From: Asanoa ishikariensis
GTDB lineage: Bacteria; Actinomycetota; Actinomycetes; Mycobacteriales; Micromonosporaceae
Direction: 5' to 3'
DNA length: 64,000 nucleotides
NCBI RefSeq assembly: GCF_900107455.1
Contig: NZ_FNQB01000001.1
Location: 1,364,001 to 1,428,000, forward strand
Part shown: piece by piece, positions 1 to 6,755 of the stretch
Layout of the letters: the number at the start of each line of letters is the position of its first letter
Position numbering within the stretch: the first letter of the stretch is position 1
Notes under the pieces: generated by a model
Told to the model about the DNA's origin: nothing
Database searches by the model: none
What the model saw: the letters and a program-made list of their open reading frames with translations, nothing else
Position numbers and translations under genes: made by a program

Positions 1-1
1 C

Positions 2-574
2 GAGCTGGCCAAGCAGTACGTCGAGTCCGGCGATTACCTGTGGAACGCCGGCATGTTCGTCTGGCGGGTCGACGCGTTCCTCGCGGAGCTCGCCCGCCAG
101 CAACCGAGCCTGCACGACGGCCTGTGCCGGGTCGCTGCCGCCTGGGACCAGCCCGACCGCGACGAGGTCCTCACGGCCGTCTGGCCGACCCTGACGAAGA
201 TCTCGGTCGACTACGCGGTGATGGAGGGTGCCGCGGCGGCCGGCAAGGTCGGCACGGTGCCCGGCGACTTCGGCTGGACCGACGTCGGCGACTTCCAGAC
301 CCTGGGCGACGTGTTGCCCGGCGACTCGCGCGGCAACGTGGTGCTCGGCGGCGGCGCCGACCACCCGGGTGAGAAGCCCGGCGTGCTGCTGCGCGACACC
401 GACCGCCTGGTCGTCGTGCCGCACTCGGGCCGCCTGGTGGCCGCGCTGGGCGTCGAAGATCTGGTGATTGTCGACACGCCCGACGTGGTGCTGGTCTGCT
501 CCCGCGCGCGCTCCCAAGAGGTCAAGCAACTAGTGGACGAGTTGAAAGCCCGAGGCGACGAGGGATTTTGCTAG
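2..574 (+). CDS. manC: Mannose-1-phosphate guanylyltransferase, C-terminal part (start outside window)
   Basis: This is the last 190 residues of a nucleotidyltransferase that makes GDP-mannose from mannose-1-phosphate and GTP, the donor for mannolipids and glycans. The segment YLWNAGMFVW near its visible start and VDYAVMEGA followed by GDFGWTDVGDF are hallmarks of the GDP-mannose pyrophosphorylase family. The frame is open to the left edge, so the start and the nucleotide-binding N-terminus are missing. manB, the SIS isomerase and manA, which supply its substrate, lie 36-41 kb further on. In M. tuberculosis the homologue (Rv3264c) also sits beside the F420 genes. Confidence 0.9.
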   Translation, partial: ELAKQYVESGDYLWNAGMFVWRVDAFLAELARQQPSLHDGLCRVAAAWDQPDRDEVLTAVWPTLTKISVDYAVMEGAAAAGKVGTVPGDFGWTDVGDFQTLGDVLPGDSRGNVVLGGGADHPGEKPGVLLRDTDRLVVVPHSGRLVAALGVEDLVIVDTPDVVLVCSRARSQEVKQLVDELKARGDEGFC

Positions 575-585
575 CCGAGGTTCTT

Positions 586-591
586 TAGGCT
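586..591 (+). promoter_or_regulatory. Likely -10 box of a leaderless transcript
   Basis: TAGGCT matches the actinobacterial TANNNT -10 pattern and ends 6 bases before the ATG at 598. No Shine-Dalgarno sequence is visible, so transcription may begin at the start codon. No convincing -35 box is seen. Confidence 0.35.
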
Positions 592-597
592 GATCGC

Positions 598-1635
598 ATG
601 ACCGCGCCATTGCGCCATGTGGAGTTGTCCGTCGCCGGCAACGAGGCCAGCGACCTGCTGCCCGTACTCTCGCCATCTTTGTTGGAAGCCCACGGCGCGC
701 GTCGTGGCCTGTGGACGGTGCTGGACGAGGGCCCGGTCGAGGCGTGCGTGGCTCTGCTCGTGCAGGACCACGAGGGCCGCTGGGCCGCACACCACCAGGG
801 CTTCGACGCCGGGGCGGAAGCCGGCCGCACCGAAGACGGCGAGGCGCTGGCGCACCGCGACGGCTGGGTCTACGTGGTCGGCTCGCACTTTGGCTCCAAG
901 GGCGGCCCGCTGCGGCCGAAGCGCGCGTTCTTCGCCCGGTTCCGCGAGGCCGACGCCGCCCGCGGGGTGGTGAAGCTGCACGTGGTGCGCAACCAGTTGC
1001 GGCTGCACCGGGCGATCAACGACGCGCTGCTGGACGCCGACATCAGCCCGCTGCCGCCCGGCGAGCGGGTGCAGCGGCAGTTCATCCGGGAAACCCAGGT
1101 CCGCGGCGCGGCGAAGGCGAAGAGCTGGACCTCGCGGGTGATCATCGGGGATCTGCCGGTCAACGTCGAGGCGGCGGCGTTCACGCCGGCCGGCACGCTG
1201 CTGCTCGGGCTGCGCTTCCCGGTGACCCAGGACGGCGAGCCGATCCTGGTCGAGATCTCCGGTGTCGAGGGGATGTTCGACGCCGACCCGCGCACCTGGC
1301 CCGCGGTGGTCCGGGCGTACGCGCTGACCGGCGTCACCCCACCCGGCACCCTGACGGGCTTCCGCGCCCTGACCGCTGTCGACGGCGGTTTCGAGGCGGT
1401 CGTCGGTTCGATCGACGCGCTCGGCAAGGGCTCGGTGCTGCTCGACGACCACCCGACGGGCGGAGACATCACGTGTACGCACGTGCGGTTCGCCCTGGGC
1501 TCCAACAGCCGGGTGGCCGGCGAGGTGGTCGACGACCTGGCGCCGTTCCACAACGTCGAAGGAATCGCGGTGGTCGACGGTGAGCGGATCTACGTGACGG
1601 ACGAGGACCACCGCATCGCGCTCTGGCACGACTAG
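598..1635 (+). CDS. DUF3616-like protein of unknown function
   Basis: This 345-residue soluble protein has no signal peptide or membrane segment. The stretches GSHFGSKGGPLRPKRAFF (about residues 99-116), NVEAAAFTPAGTLLLGLR (about 187-204) and the late NVEGIAVVDG resemble DUF3616 proteins, which probably form a beta-propeller-like fold; the reaction is unknown. The start at 598 is preceded at leaderless spacing by a TAGGCT box. It stands alone between the guanylyltransferase end and a convergent regulator whose stop is 3 bases away. The family call rests on remembered motifs. Confidence 0.7.
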   Translation: MTAPLRHVELSVAGNEASDLLPVLSPSLLEAHGARRGLWTVLDEGPVEACVALLVQDHEGRWAAHHQGFDAGAEAGRTEDGEALAHRDGWVYVVGSHFGSKGGPLRPKRAFFARFREADAARGVVKLHVVRNQLRLHRAINDALLDADISPLPPGERVQRQFIRETQVRGAAKAKSWTSRVIIGDLPVNVEAAAFTPAGTLLLGLRFPVTQDGEPILVEISGVEGMFDADPRTWPAVVRAYALTGVTPPGTLTGFRALTAVDGGFEAVVGSIDALGKGSVLLDDHPTGGDITCTHVRFALGSNSRVAGEVVDDLAPFHNVEGIAVVDGERIYVTDEDHRIALWHD

Positions 1636-1638
1636 GTT

Positions 1639-2619
1639 TTAGTCGAGCATCGCCCGGCCCAGCGGGGTCAGGGTGTGCACCATGGTGTTGCCGTCGCGGC
1701 GGCTGACCAGCAGACCGGCGTTGCGCAGCACGGCGGCGTGCTGGCTGGCGGCGGCAGCCGAGACTTCGAGCCGGCGGGCGATCTCGCCGGTCGAGCAGCC
1801 GCCGGCGACGACCTCGAGCACCCTGGCCCGGGTGCGGCCGAGCAACGCGGCCAGGGCCGGCCGCCCGGGCTCCGCCGGCTGGTCGAGGCCGCCGAGCCGC
1901 TCCACCGGGTAGACGAGCACCGGCGGCAGATTCGGGTCGACGAGACTGACCGGGGTACGCGCGCAGAAGAACGCCGGCACCAGCAGCAGCCCGCGGCCGT
2001 CGAGGTAGAGGTCCCGGTCGGCCGGATAGTGGCGGACCTCCAGCACCTGCCCGTCCCACCGCATCGCCGGCCGCAGGCTGGTCAACAGCCCGTCCGCCCC
2101 GTCGGCGAGCATGGCCCGGGCCCGCTGGCTCCGGTCGGCCTCGACCGCGCTCTCGATCCGGCTCCAGTAGGGAGCGAGCGCCAGCGCCCGGTAGTCCTCC
2201 ATCGACGCGGTCAGCCGATGCAAGGTGGCGACGTCACCGCGGGCCAGGTCTCCCGCGCTGGCCGGCAGCCGATTGCCGGCTGCCAACAGGGTCAGGTCCC
2301 GCCGCAGGTTGGCAGCCGGGGTAGACCGGATCGCGTCCAGCCCCGGCAGCAGCCCGGCGCGGCTCTCGAACGGGGTGAGGAAGTCCGGGAAGTAGCCCTG
2401 CGGCGGGTTGAGCGCGAACAACAGCCGGACGCTGGCGCCGTCGTCGCCGTGCCGGAGCCCTGCCGCGACCTCGCGCCGCCAACCGGCCAACAGCGGGTCC
2501 CGGTCGGCCCGGCGGCCCTGGAAGAGCTGCAGGCTGAGAATCAGTTCCCAGACCGGATCCGCACCCGGCGCGACGCGGGTGCGCGCGACATCGTCACGGG
2601 TGAAATGGATCCGCAGCAC
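1639..2619 (-). CDS. ArsR-type winged-helix transcription regulator with DUF5937-like N-terminus
   Basis: This DNA-binding regulator has 326 residues from the GTG at 2619. The C-terminal ~90 residues are a winged helix (ARVLEVVAGGCSTGEIARRLEVSAAAASQHAAVLRNAGLLVSRRDGNTMVHTLTPLG), the usual ArsR pattern. The N-terminal ~230 residues, beginning VLRIHFTRDDVARTRV, match the ligand- or partner-binding part typical of DUF5937 regulators. The frame is open further upstream, but the GTG has a GGAG 11 bases before it and fits the family's normal beginning. A 7-bp-armed inverted repeat lies about 70 bases upstream and may be its operator. No metal-binding cysteines are seen. The effector and targets are unknown. 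Confidence 0.8.
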   Translation of the reverse strand: MLRIHFTRDDVARTRVAPGADPVWELILSLQLFQGRRADRDPLLAGWRREVAAGLRHGDDGASVRLLFALNPPQGYFPDFLTPFESRAGLLPGLDAIRSTPAANLRRDLTLLAAGNRLPASAGDLARGDVATLHRLTASMEDYRALALAPYWSRIESAVEADRSQRARAMLADGADGLLTSLRPAMRWDGQVLEVRHYPADRDLYLDGRGLLLVPAFFCARTPVSLVDPNLPPVLVYPVERLGGLDQPAEPGRPALAALLGRTRARVLEVVAGGCSTGEIARRLEVSAAAASQHAAVLRNAGLLVSRRDGNTMVHTLTPLGRAMLD

Positions 2620-2690
2620 GGTCTCGTGGGCTCCGGGAGGGGGTGACGGGCGGGCTTCCGTGGATGTGAGCGTACCGGTTGACCTCAATG

Positions 2691-2708
2691 TTTCAGCTCT
2701 GGCTGAAA
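2691..2708. promoter_or_regulatory. Inverted repeat, candidate autoregulatory operator of the ArsR-type gene
   Basis: TTTCAGC-TCTG-GCTGAAA is a perfect 7-bp inverted repeat with a 4-base gap, 72 bases upstream of the regulator start. It is A+T-richer than its surroundings and has the size expected for a dimeric winged-helix operator. The link to this regulator is inferred from position. Confidence 0.45.
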
Positions 2709-2873
2709 GTCCTCGCACTCGCCGTGCGGTTTGGCCATGCTCGTGTTAGCGCCCACATAGCGGGGCGGCATTGCCGCCCGGCCGACCACCAACGAGGGCC
2801 CGCGACCGCACGTCGTGGAGGTGGCGGCCGGGCGTGCCTGCGCGTCGACCTTCCTCCCGGGTCCGCGCTACTG

Positions 2874-2916
2874 CGGCACCACCCGCCACGACGTGGGGGC
2901 CTGGCGGGTGGTGCCG
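2874..2916. repeat. Inverted repeat, 15-bp perfect arms
   Basis: CGGCACCACCCGCCA at 2874-2888 is the exact reverse complement of 2902-2916, with a 13-base loop. It would form a very stable hairpin in RNA from either strand. No T-run follows. Confidence 0.8.
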
Positions 2917-2984
2917 CCATGGCCTGCCTGGTCGACACCCTCGTCGACCGTGGCGAGGGTTGCACCGCCGCGGTGACACAAGCC

Positions 2985-3022
2985 GCCCGCGACCCGTCTG
3001 GGTCCCGCCACGGGTCGCGGGC
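2985..3022. repeat. Inverted repeat, 12-bp perfect arms
   Basis: GCCCGCGACCCG at 2985-2996 pairs exactly with CGGGTCGCGGGC at 3011-3022 around a 14-base loop. It is another strong hairpin 69 bases from the previous one. Confidence 0.8.
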
Positions 3023-3148
3023 CTTCGCAGGCGCCCTCCGTTGCGCGAGGTTCGGGGTTGCCTGCCCTCGGACCTTGGCTGGCTGTATTGGCGTGCCAGC
3101 TTTGGATCGTGGGCCTTGGCCGTCTGCAGATCTCCGGATGCCGCCTTC

Positions 3149-3212
3149 GCTGGCATGCCGGGTCTTGGCTGCGCCTGCGGGCTGGCATGCCGGCTCTTGG
3201 CTGCGCCTGCGG
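3149..3212. repeat. Tandem duplication of a 32-bp unit
   Basis: Positions 3149-3180 and 3181-3212 are adjacent copies that differ at one base (the 14th). Each contains GGCATGCC followed by TCTTGGCTGCGCCTGCGG. Near identity suggests a recent duplication. The sequence is non-coding as far as can be seen. Confidence 0.85.
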
Positions 3213-3392
3213 ACTCCGGCCGGCCCTTCTGGCTACTGGCTCCGACTGCGCGTTCGGAACCTTGGCTCGTCGCGTCAGAGCGTCGGCTCTGGTTGACGCG
3301 AGCCCCCAGACGTCGGTCGGATTTGGTTGCGGACACGAATCGGGGGCAGCGGGTCCGGCGTGGTGCCGGGCCTGCTGCCCCCGAGTTCGGTG

Positions 3393-4478
3393 TCAGCGGA
3401 TGTTGGGCCGGGTCGGCTCGTCTCCGGTAGCGGCCGGCGGGGGCGCGGAGCCGGCACTCGGCTGCTGGCTGGCCGGGTTGATCACCTGCGTGCGCTCGTC
3501 CTCCGGCGTGGGGATCGCTGTGGTGGGCTCGTCCACCTGGGCGACGGGCGCCGGCTGGCTGGCCGGTGCCGGCGGTGCCGGCGGTGCCGAGATCGTCTGG
3601 GTCGCTTGCGGCGCGCCCGAGCCCGGGACCGGCGGGGCCGAGATCGGCGGAGCCGTGATCGTCTGGGTCGCCTGCGGCGCGCCCGCACCCGGCACCGGCG
3701 GCCAGGTCGCCGGCTCGGCCGACGACGCGGACGGACCAGCGGGCGGGTATGCGCCGGGCTGACCCGGTGCGCCCGGACCAGCCGTGGGCTGGCCACCCGG
3801 AGTGGCGGGACCGCCCAGGCCGGGAGCCGCACCCGGGTAGGCCGGCGGCGGCGGGTAGCCGGGCTGACCGTACGCGGCGGGTGCGCCGTACCCGGGCTGA
3901 CCGGGCTGGCCCTGCCCGTAACCCGGCTGCCCAGGACCGGGCTGCGGGTAACCAGCCGGTGCGCCATACATGCCGGGTTGGGGCTTGGGGCGCGGCACGT
4001 AGTAGAGGGTCCGCCAGACCTTGTAGATCAGGAACCCGGCGGCCGCGAAGATGCCCGCGTACGCGATGCGGACCAGCAGGCCCGTGAACGCCGCCCGGAC
4101 CTCGCCGTCGACCAGCGAGCCGAACAGCCAGGCCAGCAGCGCGATCACGCCGAACACGGCGGAGACGGCATATTCGGCCAGCGCCACCTGCGTGACCAGC
4201 TTGGCGCGCGGCACGGCGGGCTTGAGGTGTGTGGCCAAGAGCACCGCCAGCAGGGGCAGCACGATCGCCTCGATGCCCGCGAAGTCGAAGAAGCTTCCGC
4301 CGGCCCGGCTGGAGAACCCGACATTCGCCGAATAGGGCACGAGCAGATCGATGAGCCCCACGAACAGCAGGACAGCGTTGGCGCCGACCAGCACCAGGGC
4401 GATCAACTCGCGCCAGGGTTTGGTGATCTGATTGGCCGAGGTCTGTTCAGTCGACCCGGCCTCGGGTTGGGTGGTCAC
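3393..4478 (-). CDS. Four-helix membrane protein with Pro/Gly/Tyr-rich C-terminal tail
   Basis: This 361-residue protein of unknown function starts at the GTG at 4478 (VTTQPEAGSTEQ), just after a GGGGGAG run. About residues 20-200 carry four hydrophobic segments (for example IALVLVGANAVLLFVGLIDLLV and GIFAAAGFLIYKVW). The second half is a low-complexity tail built from PGYGQ, GQPGQPGYG and PPPPAY units, then PPVPGAGAPQATQT and PPVPGSGAPQATQT repeats, ending in a Thr/Pro-rich segment. Such tails are common in actinobacterial envelope proteins and are probably disordered. The frame continues upstream of 4478 across the start of fbiA on the other strand; that extension is not believed. It is divergent from fbiA, 90 bases apart. 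Confidence 0.75.
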   Translation of the reverse strand: MTTQPEAGSTEQTSANQITKPWRELIALVLVGANAVLLFVGLIDLLVPYSANVGFSSRAGGSFFDFAGIEAIVLPLLAVLLATHLKPAVPRAKLVTQVALAEYAVSAVFGVIALLAWLFGSLVDGEVRAAFTGLLVRIAYAGIFAAAGFLIYKVWRTLYYVPRPKPQPGMYGAPAGYPQPGPGQPGYGQGQPGQPGYGAPAAYGQPGYPPPPAYPGAAPGLGGPATPGGQPTAGPGAPGQPGAYPPAGPSASSAEPATWPPVPGAGAPQATQTITAPPISAPPVPGSGAPQATQTISAPPAPPAPASQPAPVAQVDEPTTAIPTPEDERTQVINPASQQPSAGSAPPPAATGDEPTRPNIR

Positions 4479-4568
4479 GGCTCCCCCTGGGGCGATGACG
4501 GAAGATGGCTTTCGTGAGCGTAGTCGCCCGGACGCCGGGAAACCGGCAGTGTAGGTAAGGATTGCCGA

Positions 4569-5504
4569 ATGCACATCGTCGTTTTGGCTGGTGGAATTGG
4601 CGGCGCTCGGTTCTTGACCGGCGTCCGGGCTTATGCCCGAGAAACCGGTGCCGAGGTGACCGCGATCGTCAACGTCGGCGATGACGTCACCATGCACGGC
4701 CTGCGGATTTGTCCGGACCTCGACAGCGTCATGTATACCCTGGGTGGCGCCGCCGACCCAGAACGCGGTTGGGGACGCGTCGGCGAGACCTGGGCGGTCA
4801 AGGACGAACTGGCCGCGTACGCCGCAGAGCCGACCTGGTTCGGTCTTGGTGACAAGGACATCGCCACCCACCTGGTGCGCAGTCAGATGCTGAACGCCGG
4901 CTACCCCCTCTCCGCCGTCACCGAGGCGCTCTGCCAGCGCTGGCAACCGGGCGTGCGCATGCTGCCGGCGACCGATGACCGGTTCGAGACGCACGTGGTG
5001 GTCGACCTCGACGGCGAAAAGGCGATCCACTTCCAGGAATGGTGGGTGCGCCACCGCGGCGACGTGCCGACCAAGCGCTTCGTGTTCGTCGGTGCCGACA
5101 CCGCGAAGCCGGCCGCCGGCGTGCTCGAGGCGCTGGCGACCGCCGACCTCGTGCTGGTCGCGCCCAGCAACCCCGTGGTCAGCATCGGCCCGATTCTGGC
5201 CGTGCCAGGCCTGCGCGCCGCGCTGACCGCTCCCGTCGTGGGCTTCTCGCCGATCATCGGTGGCAGCCCGGTGCGCGGCATGGCCGACAAGTGCCTGGCC
5301 GTGCTGGGAGTGGCGTGCACGGCGGCCGCAGTCGGCGGGATGTACGGGGCACGCGGCGACGGCGGCATCCTCGACGGCTGGCTGGTCGACAGCACCGACG
5401 CCGGCGCCTCGGTGGCCGGGGTCACGGTCAAGGCGGTGCCGCTCTGGATGACCGACGAGCAGACCACGGCCGATATGGTCCGCGCGGCCGTCGAACTGGT
5501 ATGA
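4569..5504 (+). CDS. fbiA: FbiA/CofD: phospholactate or phosphoenolpyruvate transferase of F420 synthesis
   Basis: This 311-residue enzyme joins the phospho-acid moiety from its guanylyl donor to FO, giving F420-0 or dehydro-F420-0. The start MHIVVLAGGIGGARFLTGVR is the CofD nucleotide-binding motif. Other family segments are VGDDVTMHGLRICPDLDSVMYTLGG (about 38-62) and the late FSPIIGGSPVRGMADKCL. Length fits the family. An AAGGA lies 7 bases before the ATG. The stop overlaps the first possible fbiB start as ATGA. fbiC follows, so three F420 steps are together. In actinobacteria the substrate is expected to be the PEP-derived donor; no fbiD is seen here. Confidence 0.95.
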   Translation: MHIVVLAGGIGGARFLTGVRAYARETGAEVTAIVNVGDDVTMHGLRICPDLDSVMYTLGGAADPERGWGRVGETWAVKDELAAYAAEPTWFGLGDKDIATHLVRSQMLNAGYPLSAVTEALCQRWQPGVRMLPATDDRFETHVVVDLDGEKAIHFQEWWVRHRGDVPTKRFVFVGADTAKPAAGVLEALATADLVLVAPSNPVVSIGPILAVPGLRAALTAPVVGFSPIIGGSPVRGMADKCLAVLGVACTAAAVGGMYGARGDGGILDGWLVDSTDAGASVAGVTVKAVPLWMTDEQTTADMVRAAVELV

Positions 5505-5542
5505 CTGCTGCTGACGCGGTAGCGGGTGGCGGGGGAGTGGGC

Positions 5543-6616
5543 ATGCGACTCGAAGTGTTGCCAGTCGAGGGCATCGGCGACGTGCGCCCGGGCGACGACC
5601 TCGCGGCGGCGATCACCGCCGCGGCGCCGTGGCTGCGCGCCGGCGACGTGCTGGTGGTGACGAGCAAGATCGTGTCGAAGGCGGAAGGCAGCCTGGTCGA
5701 CGTCCCGATCGACGGTGACGAGCGCGTGGTGGCCCGCGACGAGGTGCTGCGAGCCGAGACCGCCCGCCCGGTGGCTCGCCGTGGGCAGACCCGGATCGTG
5801 CAGACCCATCACGGCTTCGTGATGGCCTCGGCCGGCATCGACGCCTCGAACGTCGACCGCGCCCACCTGGTGCTGCTGCCCAAGGACCCGGACGCCTCGG
5901 CCCGCGCCCTGCGCACCACCCTGCGCGAGCGGCACGGTCTCGATGTCGCCGTTGTGATCTCCGACACGATGGGCCGACCGTGGCGCAACGGGCTCACCGA
6001 CGTCGCACTCGGCGCCGCAGGGATCCCGGCGATCCGCGACCACCGCGGCGAGGTCGACCCGTACGGCAACGAGCTGTCCATCACCCAGATGGCCGTCGTG
6101 GACGAGCTGGCCGCGGCCGGCGAACTGGTCAAGGGCAAGTGCGCACAGGTGCCGGTTGCGGTCGTACGCGGATATCTGGACCCACCCCTGCCGGAGGCCG
6201 ACGGCGACGGCGCGGCCGTCCTGGTCCGCGGTGCTGATCAGGATCTGTTCTCGCTCGGCACGGCCGAAGCCCGCGCCGAGGGACTCCGGGCCGCGGCCCG
6301 CCTGTCCGACCATGGCCAACCCCCCTTCCCCGCGCTCGATGAGCTCAACCTCGAGAAGGCGCTGACCCGCGCCTTGGCGACGATCACTCCCGGATCGACG
6401 GCGACGTTCGCCGCCGACCTGCTCCCCGGCGACGGCGACCGCATGGGCCGTTGCCGCGTCGTGTGCCGGCCGGCGGACTCCACCGGTGCTGCTCTGGTGT
6501 CGTTGGGCGCCGACGTGCAGCGCCTGCGCGCCGCCCTGGCCGCCGAAGGGCTCGGTTCCATGATGGAGACCACCGAGGACGGTCACGGGCCACACGTGGT
6601 GGTCACTGTCCGCTGA
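5543..6616 (+). CDS. fbiB: FbiB: F420-0 gamma-glutamyl ligase with a reduced C-terminal nitroreductase-like remnant
   Basis: This 357-residue protein adds glutamates to F420-0. The N-terminal ~245 residues are a CofE ligase domain (RLEVLPVEGIGDVRPGDDLAAAI, VVTSKIVSKAEG, ISDTMGRPWRNGLTDVALGAAGI, VDPYGNELSIT, VKGKCAQVPVAVVRG). M. tuberculosis FbiB has about 448 residues because of an FMN-binding nitroreductase domain; here only ~110 residues follow. Of these, LGADVQRLRAALAAEGLGSM (about 321-340) resembles a nitroreductase helix, but the rest of that fold is not recognised. The ATG at 5543 follows GGGGGAG by 5 bases; an alternative ATG at 5501 overlaps the fbiA stop and adds 14 residues. Confidence 0.92.
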   Translation: MRLEVLPVEGIGDVRPGDDLAAAITAAAPWLRAGDVLVVTSKIVSKAEGSLVDVPIDGDERVVARDEVLRAETARPVARRGQTRIVQTHHGFVMASAGIDASNVDRAHLVLLPKDPDASARALRTTLRERHGLDVAVVISDTMGRPWRNGLTDVALGAAGIPAIRDHRGEVDPYGNELSITQMAVVDELAAAGELVKGKCAQVPVAVVRGYLDPPLPEADGDGAAVLVRGADQDLFSLGTAEARAEGLRAAARLSDHGQPPFPALDELNLEKALTRALATITPGSTATFAADLLPGDGDRMGRCRVVCRPADSTGAALVSLGADVQRLRAALAAEGLGSMMETTEDGHGPHVVVTVR

Positions 6617-6743
6617 GGCGGCGCTCGCTCCGAGTTGAGTTCGCTCATACCTCTTCATCGGATCGAGGCGGTCGGATGGTTCCCGATCAGCCAAGATTCT
6701 TTCGCGGTGACCGTCGCCACGGAATCCTGTCGGTGACACGGCC

Positions 6744-6749
6744 TACGCT
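6744..6749 (+). promoter_or_regulatory. Likely -10 box of a leaderless fbiC transcript
   Basis: TACGCT (TANNNT) ends 6 bases before the GTG start of fbiC, and no Shine-Dalgarno sequence is visible. The 139-base gap after fbiB therefore probably holds a separate promoter. Confidence 0.4.
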
Positions 6750-6755
6750 TCAACG

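Larger units (their letters stand above)
2720..3392. other. Gene-free stretch rich in inverted repeats
   Basis: No credible gene is seen in these 670 bases. Inverted repeats include an imperfect pair at 2774-2790/2820-2834, a perfect 15-bp-arm stem at 2874-2888/2902-2916, a 12-bp-arm stem at 2985-2996/3011-3022 and a nested one at 3271-3300. A 32-bp tandem duplication lies at 3149-3212. The stretch separates two genes transcribed leftwards. Confidence 0.6.

Noticed and set aside
3393-5054. Minus-strand frame extending the membrane protein upstream across fbiA
   Set aside because: The extra 190 residues have no family resemblance, lie opposite the well-supported fbiA start, and a GTG with a G-rich ribosome binding site at 4478 gives a normal protein.
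4901-6739. Minus-strand open frame of about 610 codons opposite fbiA/fbiB
   Set aside because: It is a shadow of G+C-rich codon bias. The composition is His/Arg/Gly-rich without motifs, and the plus strand encodes clear F420 enzymes.
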